64,000 bases of DNA from Polycladospora coralii. Its GTDB lineage: Bacteria; Bacillota; Bacilli; Thermoactinomycetales; Thermoactinomycetaceae. A program made the translations under genes and the position numbers. Positions within the stretch are counted from its first letter, which is position 1. Each line of letters begins with the position of its first letter. The stretch lies in the NCBI RefSeq assembly GCF_014773435.2, contig NZ_JACXAG020000008.1, positions 60,035 through 124,034 on the forward strand. Reading direction: 5' to 3'. Shown here piece by piece: positions 56,614 to 64,000 of the stretch. The notes beneath the pieces are model-generated. The model ran no database searches. It had not been told where the DNA came from and saw only the letters and a list, made by a program, of their open reading frames with translations.

Positions 56614-57768
56614 TTATTGTGCTAAATGGTAGTCTGAGTTATTCGTTTTATTTCTGAAGATAACAAACCAAAGTAATGATGTGAGTAAAAGGACTCCTGA
56701 CGTGATAAACAAGATAGCCATCGGATAAATGAGATCGATTAATATACTAACAACCACTAAAGCAATCGGCATACAAGCTGTCTCGATGATGCCAAACAAA
56801 CTAAATATTCTCCCCCGATAATGATCCTTTACAATCATTTGCACATTAGACACCGCATGAACACCGACAACAGCAGCACCTATTCCATATACAAATGCAC
56901 TTGCACAGGCAACTGCTATATGAGTGGAAATCGGAATTACAAACATTGCGATCGACATGATGACTAATCCAATAGTAGCATACTTATCTAGGTTTACTTG
57001 ATCTCCATATTTCGATAGGATTGCACTCACAAGTATTTCACCGATAAGCAAACACATAAAAAATAGACCAAATGCTTCCGCTCCATAATCAAATTCCTGC
57101 AGTTTCAAGGGCATCAATATTTCTAGCGGTGCTAAGCTTGCTCCCATAATAAAGAAAACAAAAGGAATGATAACTAATTTTCTATTTGAAAAAAGATATT
57201 GAAACCCTGCACCTATATCTTTCCATATGGAACGATTGAAGTTAAGATTTTGATCCTTACATGGGAATTTGATGAACCCTAACAAAATAGCCATGATGAA
57301 AAATGTAATCCCATTGATGAAAATGGTATTCAAAGTACCCCAATAAGCAACTAGCACCCCTCCAAATACAAACCCCATTAATTGAGAAACTTGTCCCGAT
57401 AAAGCATTTAAGGCATTCGCTCTTGGTATATCTGCGTGAGGGACCATCTGAGGTAAGAGGGACCCAAAGGTAGGTCTATATATGACACCAATAAGCCCTG
57501 TAATAAAAGCGGTCCCATAAATGAAATAAATCGTTAGCATGTCCATAAACAGCAAGAAACAAATGCAGAACATACACAATCCACGTATCATATCCCCTAC
57601 AATTATGTAGGGTTTCATGTTTAATCGGTCAATCAAAGCACCTGCAAGTGGACTAAGCAGGTATGGGATTGTGGCAAAAATCATTGTAAGCGCCATATAT
57701 TTAGGAGATCCTGTCGTCTCTAAAACTAAATACGTTAATGCGACAACATAAATCATATTACCAAACAA
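56614..57768 (-). CDS. MFS transporter, 5' end truncated
   Basis: A major-facilitator protein of the macrolide-efflux/Bacilysin-type group (FGNMIYVVALTYLVLETTGS, PLAGALIDRLNMKPYIIVGD, GVIYRPTFGSLLPQMVPHAD). Twelve helices would be normal, but the first residues (the typical W-x-G-Q-x-S-L start of TM1) are missing: the frame opens only from a TAA ten codons before the first plausible start, and the only start is a TTG at 57768 without a ribosome site. The divergent kinase-like gene lies right upstream. It is likely a 5'-truncated, inactive copy or is expressed from an unusual start. Confidence 0.72.
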   Translation of the reverse strand: MFGNMIYVVALTYLVLETTGSPKYMALTMIFATIPYLLSPLAGALIDRLNMKPYIIVGDMIRGLCMFCICFLLFMDMLTIYFIYGTAFITGLIGVIYRPTFGSLLPQMVPHADIPRANALNALSGQVSQLMGFVFGGVLVAYWGTLNTIFINGITFFIMAILLGFIKFPCKDQNLNFNRSIWKDIGAGFQYLFSNRKLVIIPFVFFIMGASLAPLEILMPLKLQEFDYGAEAFGLFFMCLLIGEILVSAILSKYGDQVNLDKYATIGLVIMSIAMFVIPISTHIAVACASAFVYGIGAAVVGVHAVSNVQMIVKDHYRGRIFSLFGIIETACMPIALVVVSILIDLIYPMAILFITSGVLLLTSLLWFVIFRNKTNNSDYHLAQ

Positions 57769-57869
57769 AGATTGAGCTTAGTCGCTTGTAGATGAAAAGA
57801 TATAAGATTTGCCTAATTCATGATAAGATAAGGAGAAATCTAAGTAATGTTTTGAAAAGGGATGAAAGA

Positions 57870-59630
57870 ATGAAGCCTCTACATAACGGTACCCATATAG
57901 GAGATGGATATCAAATTCTCCGTTCTTTTCCATTTATCGAAGGCATATTATACTTCACAGTAAAAGATCAACACAGTTTTTTTATCCATGCGATAGATCG
58001 TCATAAAAAAAACAACGCTACTTTAAAAAGAGACCCTCGATTTTTTGTGCCAATACGCCACACATTTGAGGTAGATCAGGTTTATTATCATGTATTAACA
58101 CAATTAGAAGGAGATTTATTTGCTTTTTATTTACAACAATACGCACCATTTGCGATGAGTGAAGCCAAAAGTAAAATGGAGGCTTTAATTGTTACATTAA
58201 GTCAAATGAAGAAAGATGGACTTTATGCCCATGTTCATCCACAAAATATGTTACTCCAAGGAAGCCAACAGCTCCGTTTTCTTTATGGTGGAGATCAAAC
58301 TGCCTTTTCTCAGCAAATTGACAGTAGAGAAACGGTATGGCAATTAGCAAGTCTCTTATATACCTATTTAACCGGAGAATGGATCACCCCCGACAAACCA
58401 CCCAAACCTATACATCAGTTACGTCCAGAAGTTCCATCTGATTTAGCGACATTACTAGATGGTGTACTCAGAGAAAAGAAAGAATTTCTACCTGACTATG
58501 ATGCCTTTATCATAGCAATGATTCAAGCATGGGATGATCGTAACACAAGTGCTGCTCTTAGTCGAAATAAAAAAAAGAGAAAGTTTACGCTATCTCCACG
58601 AATATGGAAAAAGCCTGCCGTTTGGGGGAGCTTCATAGCTGTTTTTCTGTTTGGATGCTTAGCTTTCTTTTTGACTATGGACAATTCATTAACTGCAGAT
58701 CCAGAAAAATCAGCAGCTTCTTGGTATCATGACTCTCAAATCGAAGTTGAAAAAAACCAACTGGACCATGCAATCGAATTGGGAAAAAAAGCAGTTGAGA
58801 CTGATCCTAAGTTAGTATATTTTACTCACTTATCTAACCTTTACAAATCTCAACAAAAATACGATAAAAGCATTGAGATACTAACTGCAGCAACCGAACA
58901 TTATCCTACCGAAGGAATCCTTTATTATGATATGGCTAAGATCAAGTACTATCTGAAAGATTATAAAACAGCAACCGTCTATATTGAAAAAGCGATTGAA
59001 TTACAGAAGGATAAAGATAGCAATACCTTACACCTTCAGGGTCGTATTTTTTCAGCACAACAGAAGTATGAACAAGCTATTGCTTCACTTAGTAAGGCGA
59101 TACAGTTAGAGCCAAACAAAGACTCACATTATCATGAGCGAGCCATTTCCCTTTATCGTAGTGGTCAACTAGACAAAGCATTGGTCGATGAAGATAAGGC
59201 CATTCAAATCGACCCGACCGTAGGCATGTATTACTTAACACGAGGAATTATATATATAGAAAAACGCCAACAAACCGTTCAATCTAAAGATGAAGATAAA
59301 AAAGAAAAAATAGAAACCTATACAAAAAAATCTTTAGACGCTTTTAATGAAACAGTTAAGCTTATCCCGGAAGATCCAGATGCCTATTACTATCAAGGTC
59401 TAGCTTACTACTATTCACGCAAGTATGACCCAGCCCTTACCGCAATTAATCAAGCGATTGAATTGGATGGCAATCATGCCTTGTACCATTATCAAAAAGG
59501 ATTAATCCTTAATGAAATGAACGGAAAAGTCAATGAGGCCATTCATTCACTCAAAAAAGCGACATCGATTGATCCAAACTCTACGATTTATCAAAATGCA
59601 CTTTTACGCGTACAAAAAAAAGCAAAATAA
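57870..59630 (+). CDS. Pseudokinase-TM-TPR membrane protein
   Basis: An N-terminal Ser/Thr-kinase-like domain (residues about 1-220) starts with HIGDGYQIL but its catalytic sites are lost: the HRD-type loop reads YAHVHPQNMLL, the DFG site is FLYGG, and no VAIK lysine is seen. A basic patch and one membrane helix (about 251-270) follow, then 8-9 tetratricopeptide repeats (for example ALVDEDKAIQIDP; AIHSLKKATSIDP) to the end. The topology puts TPR outside. ATG 57870 has AAAAGGGATG upstream; an earlier ATG at 57792 has none. 586 aa. Function unknown; it may be a scaffold that reads cytoplasmic signals. Confidence 0.85.
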   Translation: MKPLHNGTHIGDGYQILRSFPFIEGILYFTVKDQHSFFIHAIDRHKKNNATLKRDPRFFVPIRHTFEVDQVYYHVLTQLEGDLFAFYLQQYAPFAMSEAKSKMEALIVTLSQMKKDGLYAHVHPQNMLLQGSQQLRFLYGGDQTAFSQQIDSRETVWQLASLLYTYLTGEWITPDKPPKPIHQLRPEVPSDLATLLDGVLREKKEFLPDYDAFIIAMIQAWDDRNTSAALSRNKKKRKFTLSPRIWKKPAVWGSFIAVFLFGCLAFFLTMDNSLTADPEKSAASWYHDSQIEVEKNQLDHAIELGKKAVETDPKLVYFTHLSNLYKSQQKYDKSIEILTAATEHYPTEGILYYDMAKIKYYLKDYKTATVYIEKAIELQKDKDSNTLHLQGRIFSAQQKYEQAIASLSKAIQLEPNKDSHYHERAISLYRSGQLDKALVDEDKAIQIDPTVGMYYLTRGIIYIEKRQQTVQSKDEDKKEKIETYTKKSLDAFNETVKLIPEDPDAYYYQGLAYYYSRKYDPALTAINQAIELDGNHALYHYQKGLILNEMNGKVNEAIHSLKKATSIDPNSTIYQNALLRVQKKAK

Positions 59631-59655
59631 AGGAAAACAACTCCTTTATTTTGCT
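59621..59655. terminator. Terminator shared by two convergent genes
   Basis: AGCAAAATAAAGGA and TCCTTTATTTTGCT are exact inverted arms. The left arm contains the stop codon of the pseudokinase gene, and the right arm abuts the mntD stop, so coding sequence and terminator overlap. Confidence 0.85.
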
Positions 59656-59656
59656 T

Positions 59657-60541
59657 TTATGATTGTAATGAAGCTTTTACACGGCGCTGTATCCATTTTC
59701 GCGTTAATATCCCATGTTTTGGCGAGAAAAGAAAGGCCATCACAAAAAGGAGACCCGCTATGATCGTCATGCAACCTGCAATATTTGCATCCAACAAGAC
59801 TGCCAAATAATAGCCTAGAATCGAACTCACGACTCCAACTAATGTAGCCAATCCCAACATGACGCTTAGGCGATCGGTTAACAAATATGCGGTCGCCCCT
59901 GGTACGATTAACATAGCCACTACCAATATAGCACCTACACTTTCAAAAGAAGCAACTGTGGTAACTGAGATCATTCCCATTAGCAAATAATGGATAGCTG
60001 CTACAGGAATACCAATTGCTGCTGCCATGGCTGGGTCAAAGGACGTAATTTTTAGCTGTTTATAGAAAAGCGTTACCATGATCAGACAAAATAGAAATGC
60101 AGCACCAATTCCCCACACTGCTTTAGGTCCTAAGTCTGTACCAAATAAAGTGATTGTATCCCATGGTACGTAAGCAATCTCACCAAATAGAACACAGTCT
60201 AAATCCAAATCAACTTGACGCGTAAATAAGGTGACAAGGATAATTCCAATTGCAAACAACGTAGTAAAAGTTACACTTATGGCAGCATCCACCTGCACAC
60301 CCGTTTGTCGCAATGATTGAATCAAAACGGTACAAATTAATCCAAATACAATAGCACCGATTAACATTGGCAGGGTTCCTCTATCACCACTGATCAAAAA
60401 AGCAATCACAATCCCCGGTAAAATGGCGTGGCTAATGGCATCGCCCAACATCGCCACACGACGTAAAATAAGAAAACAACCGATAAAGCCACAAGAGCCT
60501 GCTACTAATGCACCTGTAAGAATAATCCAGAAATCTACCAT
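59657..60541 (-). CDS. mntD: Manganese ABC transporter permease
   Basis: An ABC-3 family permease, about eight helices (LRRVAMLGDAISHAILPGIV is the family signature), 294 aa. Paired with the mntC permease, whose stop it overlaps by a single base. It forms half of the channel for Mn2+ import. Confidence 0.94.
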   Translation of the reverse strand: MVDFWIILTGALVAGSCGFIGCFLILRRVAMLGDAISHAILPGIVIAFLISGDRGTLPMLIGAIVFGLICTVLIQSLRQTGVQVDAAISVTFTTLFAIGIILVTLFTRQVDLDLDCVLFGEIAYVPWDTITLFGTDLGPKAVWGIGAAFLFCLIMVTLFYKQLKITSFDPAMAAAIGIPVAAIHYLLMGMISVTTVASFESVGAILVVAMLIVPGATAYLLTDRLSVMLGLATLVGVVSSILGYYLAVLLDANIAGCMTIIAGLLFVMAFLFSPKHGILTRKWIQRRVKASLQS

Positions 60542-61851
60542 TACAAGACCTCCTCCCCTAATCTTGGTAATGTTGGCATGCGATTATGTTTCTTTAACAG
60601 GCTTTGTAATTGTGGCACAACTTCTTTAGGGATCTCGCGGTTCATGCCATTTGCATATTGCTGTACCACTCCATCTATCTCATTTTCATGCATCATCCAA
60701 ACTTCCAGCATTCGTTTATAAAGAATCGTTTCATAGGCCTTATTCCAGCCAGTTTGCGTTAATGAAATTTGATACTCTCCATTGGCTTGGAGCTCCATGA
60801 TGATATAACCTTGTTTCACCAGTCGACTAAGTAGCTTGCGTTGTTTTGATAAAGCTGGATACTGTGCGTATAGCTCTTTATCTGTCCATTGGTTGCATCC
60901 TGTTCGCTCACTCAGTGTAAAAATATTTTCAAACCATTGATCTTCCACAACTTGTCTCCGTGTTCTCATTCTACGAATCCAACGTGCTAGTAAGCCTCGT
61001 TTTGGTGCAAAAAGCATCGAAATAAGAAAAAATGTGGTTGCTGACAAGACGATAAGTGGCCCTGTAGATAAACGGTAACCAATTGCACTAATGAAGGTCC
61101 CCAACCCTCCAGACAATGCACCTAATACCGCAGAAATGATCACCATGCGATCTAATCGTTCTGTCCAATACCGAGCAGCTGCCGCTGGTGTTATCAGAAG
61201 AGCAGCCATTAGCACAACTCCAGCTGCCTGTAGACCAATCACTACAGCTACCACCAATAAGAACATGAACATAAAATCAATTTTTCCCATTGGAAATCCA
61301 ATACTCTTTCCATAAGCGATATCAAAGCAGAGTAGCTTTAACTCTTTAAATAAAATCGTACAGACCACAATTAATGCAGTCGCTACGATTCCCATCACCA
61401 ATAAATCATCTCTTACCATAGCAGCCGATTGCCCAAATAAAAATTTATCTAGTCCACTTTGATTCCCATTCTCACTGTGCTGGATAAAAGTTAAGAGTAC
61501 AATACCCGCACCGAAAAATACAGACAAAACAATACTTAATGCAGTATCTTCTTTTATCCGAGAATATTTGGTAATCCATTGAATACATAGAGACGCAACT
61601 AAACCCGTGATCGTAGCTCCAATTAAGAACAGGATCGGATTCTTAGAACCTGTAAGCAAAAACGCAAGACAAATCCCTGGTAAGGCGGCATGGGCAAGAA
61701 CATCTCCCATCAAACCACGCTTTCGAAGAAATGCAAAGCTCCCCAAAACACCACTACAAAGTCCTAATATTGTCGTTCCTGCAAGCACCCAAAAAGCATT
61801 AGGGTTATCTAAGAACTGGTTCATTGTTTGCAAGAGATCCATATTACTCAC
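60541..61851 (-). CDS. mntC: Manganese ABC transporter permease with C-terminal regulatory-type domain
   Basis: An N-terminal ABC-3 permease ([20 protein letters not shown]) plus a C-terminal cytoplasmic extension of about 130 residues with a winged-helix appearance ([20 protein letters not shown], then [20 protein letters not shown]), as in B. subtilis MntC (435 aa). The extension may sense metal or bind a partner; its role is not established. Overlaps mntB by four bases (ATGA). Confidence 0.93.
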   Translation of the reverse strand: MSNMDLLQTMNQFLDNPNAFWVLAGTTILGLCSGVLGSFAFLRKRGLMGDVLAHAALPGICLAFLLTGSKNPILFLIGATITGLVASLCIQWITKYSRIKEDTALSIVLSVFFGAGIVLLTFIQHSENGNQSGLDKFLFGQSAAMVRDDLLVMGIVATALIVVCTILFKELKLLCFDIAYGKSIGFPMGKIDFMFMFLLVVAVVIGLQAAGVVLMAALLITPAAAARYWTERLDRMVIISAVLGALSGGLGTFISAIGYRLSTGPLIVLSATTFFLISMLFAPKRGLLARWIRRMRTRRQVVEDQWFENIFTLSERTGCNQWTDKELYAQYPALSKQRKLLSRLVKQGYIIMELQANGEYQISLTQTGWNKAYETILYKRMLEVWMMHENEIDGVVQQYANGMNREIPKEVVPQLQSLLKKHNRMPTLPRLGEEVL

Positions 61852-62609
61852 CTCGTTAATAACAGCTCTTGTGAATCCGGTAGTATTGTCAATCTACCAC
61901 CATATGTTTTTTGCAGGTTTTCAGTCGTAAATGCTTCTTTCGTAGATCCAGAAGCAATTAAACGCATATTGAGTAATAATACAGAGTCAAAGTATTCCTG
62001 TACCGTTTGTAAGTCATGATGTACAACCAAAACCGTTTTACCCTTATCTTTTAACTCGGTCAACACCTGAATGATAGCTTTTTCAGTTGCAGCATCCACA
62101 CCTACAAAAGGTTCATCCATAAAATAAATATGGGCATCTTGCGCCAATGCTCTTGCTAAAAATACACGTTGTTGCTGTCCTCCTGATAATTGACTAATTT
62201 GTCTCATCGCGAATGCTTCCATGCCCACTTTTTGTAAGCATGACATGGCAAACTCACGGTCTTTTGCTCCCGGGCGCTTAAACCACCCTAATTTCCCATA
62301 ACGCCCCATAAGTACAACGTCAAGTGCATGCGTAGGAAAATCCCAATCAACCGATTCACGTTGTGGAACATAGCCCACAAGGTGTCTTTGTTCACGGTAT
62401 GATTTTCCATATATATAAACATCACCGCTCGCTCGTGGCAATAATCCAAGTACCGCTTTGATTAAGGTAGACTTTCCTGCACCATTGGGACCAATAATAC
62501 CTATTAATTCGCCTTCTGGTGCATCGTAATCAATTTCACGTAAAACGGGCTTCCGGTGATAGGCAACAGATAAGTTACGAATAGATACAGGACTTTCACT
62601 GTTTTTCAT
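61848..62609 (-). CDS. mntB: Manganese ABC transporter ATPase
   Basis: Walker [13 protein letters not shown]-loop [13 protein letters not shown] (the metal-transporter form), signature [10 protein letters not shown], Walker [14 protein letters not shown]-loop VVHHDLQT. 253 aa. It is 19 bases downstream of mntA in the same operon. Confidence 0.94.
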   Translation of the reverse strand: MKNSESPVSIRNLSVAYHRKPVLREIDYDAPEGELIGIIGPNGAGKSTLIKAVLGLLPRASGDVYIYGKSYREQRHLVGYVPQRESVDWDFPTHALDVVLMGRYGKLGWFKRPGAKDREFAMSCLQKVGMEAFAMRQISQLSGGQQQRVFLARALAQDAHIYFMDEPFVGVDAATEKAIIQVLTELKDKGKTVLVVHHDLQTVQEYFDSVLLLNMRLIASGSTKEAFTTENLQKTYGGRLTILPDSQELLLTR

Positions 62610-62628
62610 TTTACTTATCCCACTCTTT

Positions 62629-63555
62629 CTATTTTAGAGATTTCACAATCGTATCTACGTTGTGACGAACCATTCCAATATATGTGCCTTCTTTTGTGCC
62701 GGGAGAACCCATCGCATCTGAAAAAAGCTCCCCACCAATGATCACTTCATGACCTTGTTCTTTGGCTCCTTGTACCACCGCTTCAATGGAGCGTTTGGGG
62801 ACGCTAGATTCAACAAAAACAGCCTTGATCTTACGCTCCACTAACAAATCAACAATTTGTTTTACATCTTTTAAACCATACTCAGAAGCAGTACTAATAC
62901 CTTGCAGGCCTACTACTTCCACTTCATAAGCACGTCCGAAATAGCCAAATGCATCATGTGCAGTCACCAATACACGCTGTTCTTCGGGGATTGTAGCTAA
63001 TTGTTCCGATGCATAGGTATCCAGTTCTTTTAACTGTTCGAGATATTGAGCTGCTTGCTGTTCATAATCTGCTTTATGTGTAGGATCAACCTGTATGAGT
63101 CCCTCTTTCACTTTTTCAGTCGCTTGTATCCATAACTTCACATCAAACCAAATATGTGGATCTATTTGCTTATCCGCTGTTTCCATCAAGTTATTTTTAT
63201 TCATGTGATCAGCTATTGCTATTACTTCCTTATGTTTCCCCATTTTCTCTAGTATCTCTTGCATTTTTCCCTCTAAAAGTAATCCGTTATAAAAAATCAC
63301 ATCTGCTTGATCTAGCTTCCCAATATCACCTTGAGACGCTTTATATAAATGTGGATCTACCCCTGGTCCCATCAATCCTGTAACGGAGACATGTTCTCCA
63401 CCGACATTTTTCACAGTATCTGCAATCATCCCAGTGGTAGCTGTTACTTGTATTACATCTGCACCTTCATCATTCGTAACGTCAGAATCACATGCCGTGA
63501 TTATACTAAGAATCATGATTATCCCTAAAATGTAATAAAGCCGATTTCCTTTCAT
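62629..63555 (-). CDS. mntA: Manganese-binding lipoprotein
   Basis: A cluster A-1 (ZnuA/PsaA-like) solute-binding protein: signal peptide with lipobox IITACDS, ligands in [46 protein letters not shown] and a terminal aspartate region ([14 protein letters not shown]). Lacks a His-rich loop, favouring Mn over Zn. ATG 63555 has GAGGAG upstream. First gene of mntABCD, with a MntR-like operator in front. Confidence 0.93.
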   Translation of the reverse strand: MKGNRLYYILGIIMILSIITACDSDVTNDEGADVIQVTATTGMIADTVKNVGGEHVSVTGLMGPGVDPHLYKASQGDIGKLDQADVIFYNGLLLEGKMQEILEKMGKHKEVIAIADHMNKNNLMETADKQIDPHIWFDVKLWIQATEKVKEGLIQVDPTHKADYEQQAAQYLEQLKELDTYASEQLATIPEEQRVLVTAHDAFGYFGRAYEVEVVGLQGISTASEYGLKDVKQIVDLLVERKIKAVFVESSVPKRSIEAVVQGAKEQGHEVIIGGELFSDAMGSPGTKEGTYIGMVRHNVDTIVKSLK

Positions 63556-63615
63556 ACGAAAGCTCCTCACATTATAAATTTAGTTATTGAAACTATTTTA
63601 ACTCAAACTATTACT

Positions 63616-63632
63616 TTTTACCTGACGCAAAA
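63616..63632. promoter_or_regulatory. MntR-like operator
   Basis: TTTTACCTGACGCAAAA is a near-palindrome of the MntR box type (TTTGCCTNAGGNAAA pattern, read on the minus strand as TTTTGCGTCAGGTAAAA), 61 bases upstream of mntA. The MntR gene is not in the window. Confidence 0.6.
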
Positions 63633-63712
63633 GTATAGTTGTAATGAAAAATATTATAAATTAGGATGAACAATAAGTAAACCCTATTTCAAACAATTAT
63701 CATCTCAAAATC

Positions 63713-63742
63713 GAAAAAGCCTCACTTCAAATGAAGTGAGGC
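63713..63742 (-). terminator. rRNA operon terminator
   Basis: GCCTCACTTC-AAAT-GAAGTGAGGC (63719-63742), followed on the minus strand by TTTTT, nine bases after the 5S 3' end. Confidence 0.95.
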
Positions 63743-63750
63743 CAAATGAG

Positions 63751-63865
63751 CCTGGCGACGTCCTACTCTCCCATAGATTAATCTATAGTACCATCGGCGC
63801 TGGAGGGCTTAACGGTCGTGTTCGGGATGGGAACGAGTGGGTCCCCTCCGCCATCATCACCAGAC
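63751..63865 (-). rRNA. rrf: 5S ribosomal RNA
   Basis: On the minus strand the sequence begins TCTGGTGATGATGGCGGAGG and includes the conserved CCCATCCCGAACACGACCG loop and the 3' GGGAGAGTAGGACGTCGCCA. About 115 nt. The ends are placed by pairing of TCTGG/GT with its 3' partner and may be off by one or two bases. Confidence 0.97.
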
Positions 63866-63943
63866 GTATAAAATTGTGGGTGTTTCACACCCTGAAAATT
63901 AGAATGGAAGCAAGTGTATGTGGAGAAGAAAAAATTAAATTGT

Positions 63944-64000
63944 AGGTTAAGCCCTCGACCGATTCGTACCTGTCAGCTGAACATATTGCTATGCTTACAC
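63944..64000 (-). rRNA. rrl: 23S ribosomal RNA, 3' end (partial)
   Basis: The minus strand ends with CGAATCGGTCGAGGGCTTAA near 63944-63965, the standard 3' terminus of Firmicutes 23S rRNA, separated from 5S by a 78-base spacer. The remainder is beyond the right edge. Confidence 0.95.

Noticed and set aside
63736..63945. 69-codon frame over the 5S region
   Set aside because: This is 5S rRNA on the other strand.

Overview
The window looks like chromosomal DNA from a low-GC, Gram-positive, aerobic member of the Bacillales. The grounds are Shine-Dalgarno-led genes with frequent TTG/GTG starts, a CodY gene, a B. subtilis-order purine operon, a ctaBCDEF cytochrome c oxidase cluster, an mntABCD operon, T-box and guanine riboswitch leaders, and an LPXTG surface protein. 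A family such as Thermoactinomycetaceae would fit, but that placement is only an impression. Most genes lie on the minus strand, which reads away from an rRNA operon whose 23S 3' end and 5S gene sit at the right edge.

Layout. 1-8.8 kb: a frameshifted HTH-TPR regulator, a NUDIX hydrolase with a missing start codon, a DUF421 membrane protein, a 42-aa membrane peptide, a YfiT/DinB protein, a stand-alone glutamate synthase large subunit and a decayed small ORF. 8.9-15.2 kb: an alpha/beta hydrolase that lacks its nucleophilic serine, then an ABC (ATPase plus FtsX permease) / two-component operon. 15.2-20.3 kb: ctaB-C-D-E-F. 20.4-28.5 kb: RsbT-like kinase, YgaD-like ABC exporter, codY, signal peptidase, proC under a proline T-box, GNAT acetyltransferase, pabB. 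28.6-37.5 kb: VanW protein with 11 tandem repeats, mutY, yfhP, an MscS channel, small membrane protein, O-antigen-ligase-like protein, and an orphan siderophore-type ATPase with a Fur-like box. 37.5-40.4 kb: adenine deaminase and two small genes around a 590-bp gap. 40.4-53.9 kb: the full pur operon purE-K-B-C-S-Q-L-F-M-N-H-(membrane protein)-D, with a promoter, paired PurR-type boxes and a guanine riboswitch. 53.9-63.7 kb: dicarboxylate/glutamate symporter, LPXTG protein, 5'-truncated MFS transporter, a pseudokinase-TM-TPR protein and mntABCD with an MntR-like operator.

The pur operon converts PRPP to IMP in 11 contiguous enzyme genes and is controlled both at initiation (PurR-like boxes) and at elongation (riboswitch). 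The cta cluster encodes heme O synthesis plus all four oxidase subunits. The mnt operon is a complete manganese ABC importer.

The least explained items are: a dispersed hairpin repeat with compensatory changes at 22.9 and 24.9 kb (with a related piece at 33.6 kb), resembling the right end/omega-RNA region of an IS605/TnpB-type element; a pair of homologous promoter-like repeats at 26.9 and 34.8 kb; an orphan strong promoter at 39.8 kb; the pseudokinase-TPR membrane protein; and several genes that look recently damaged.
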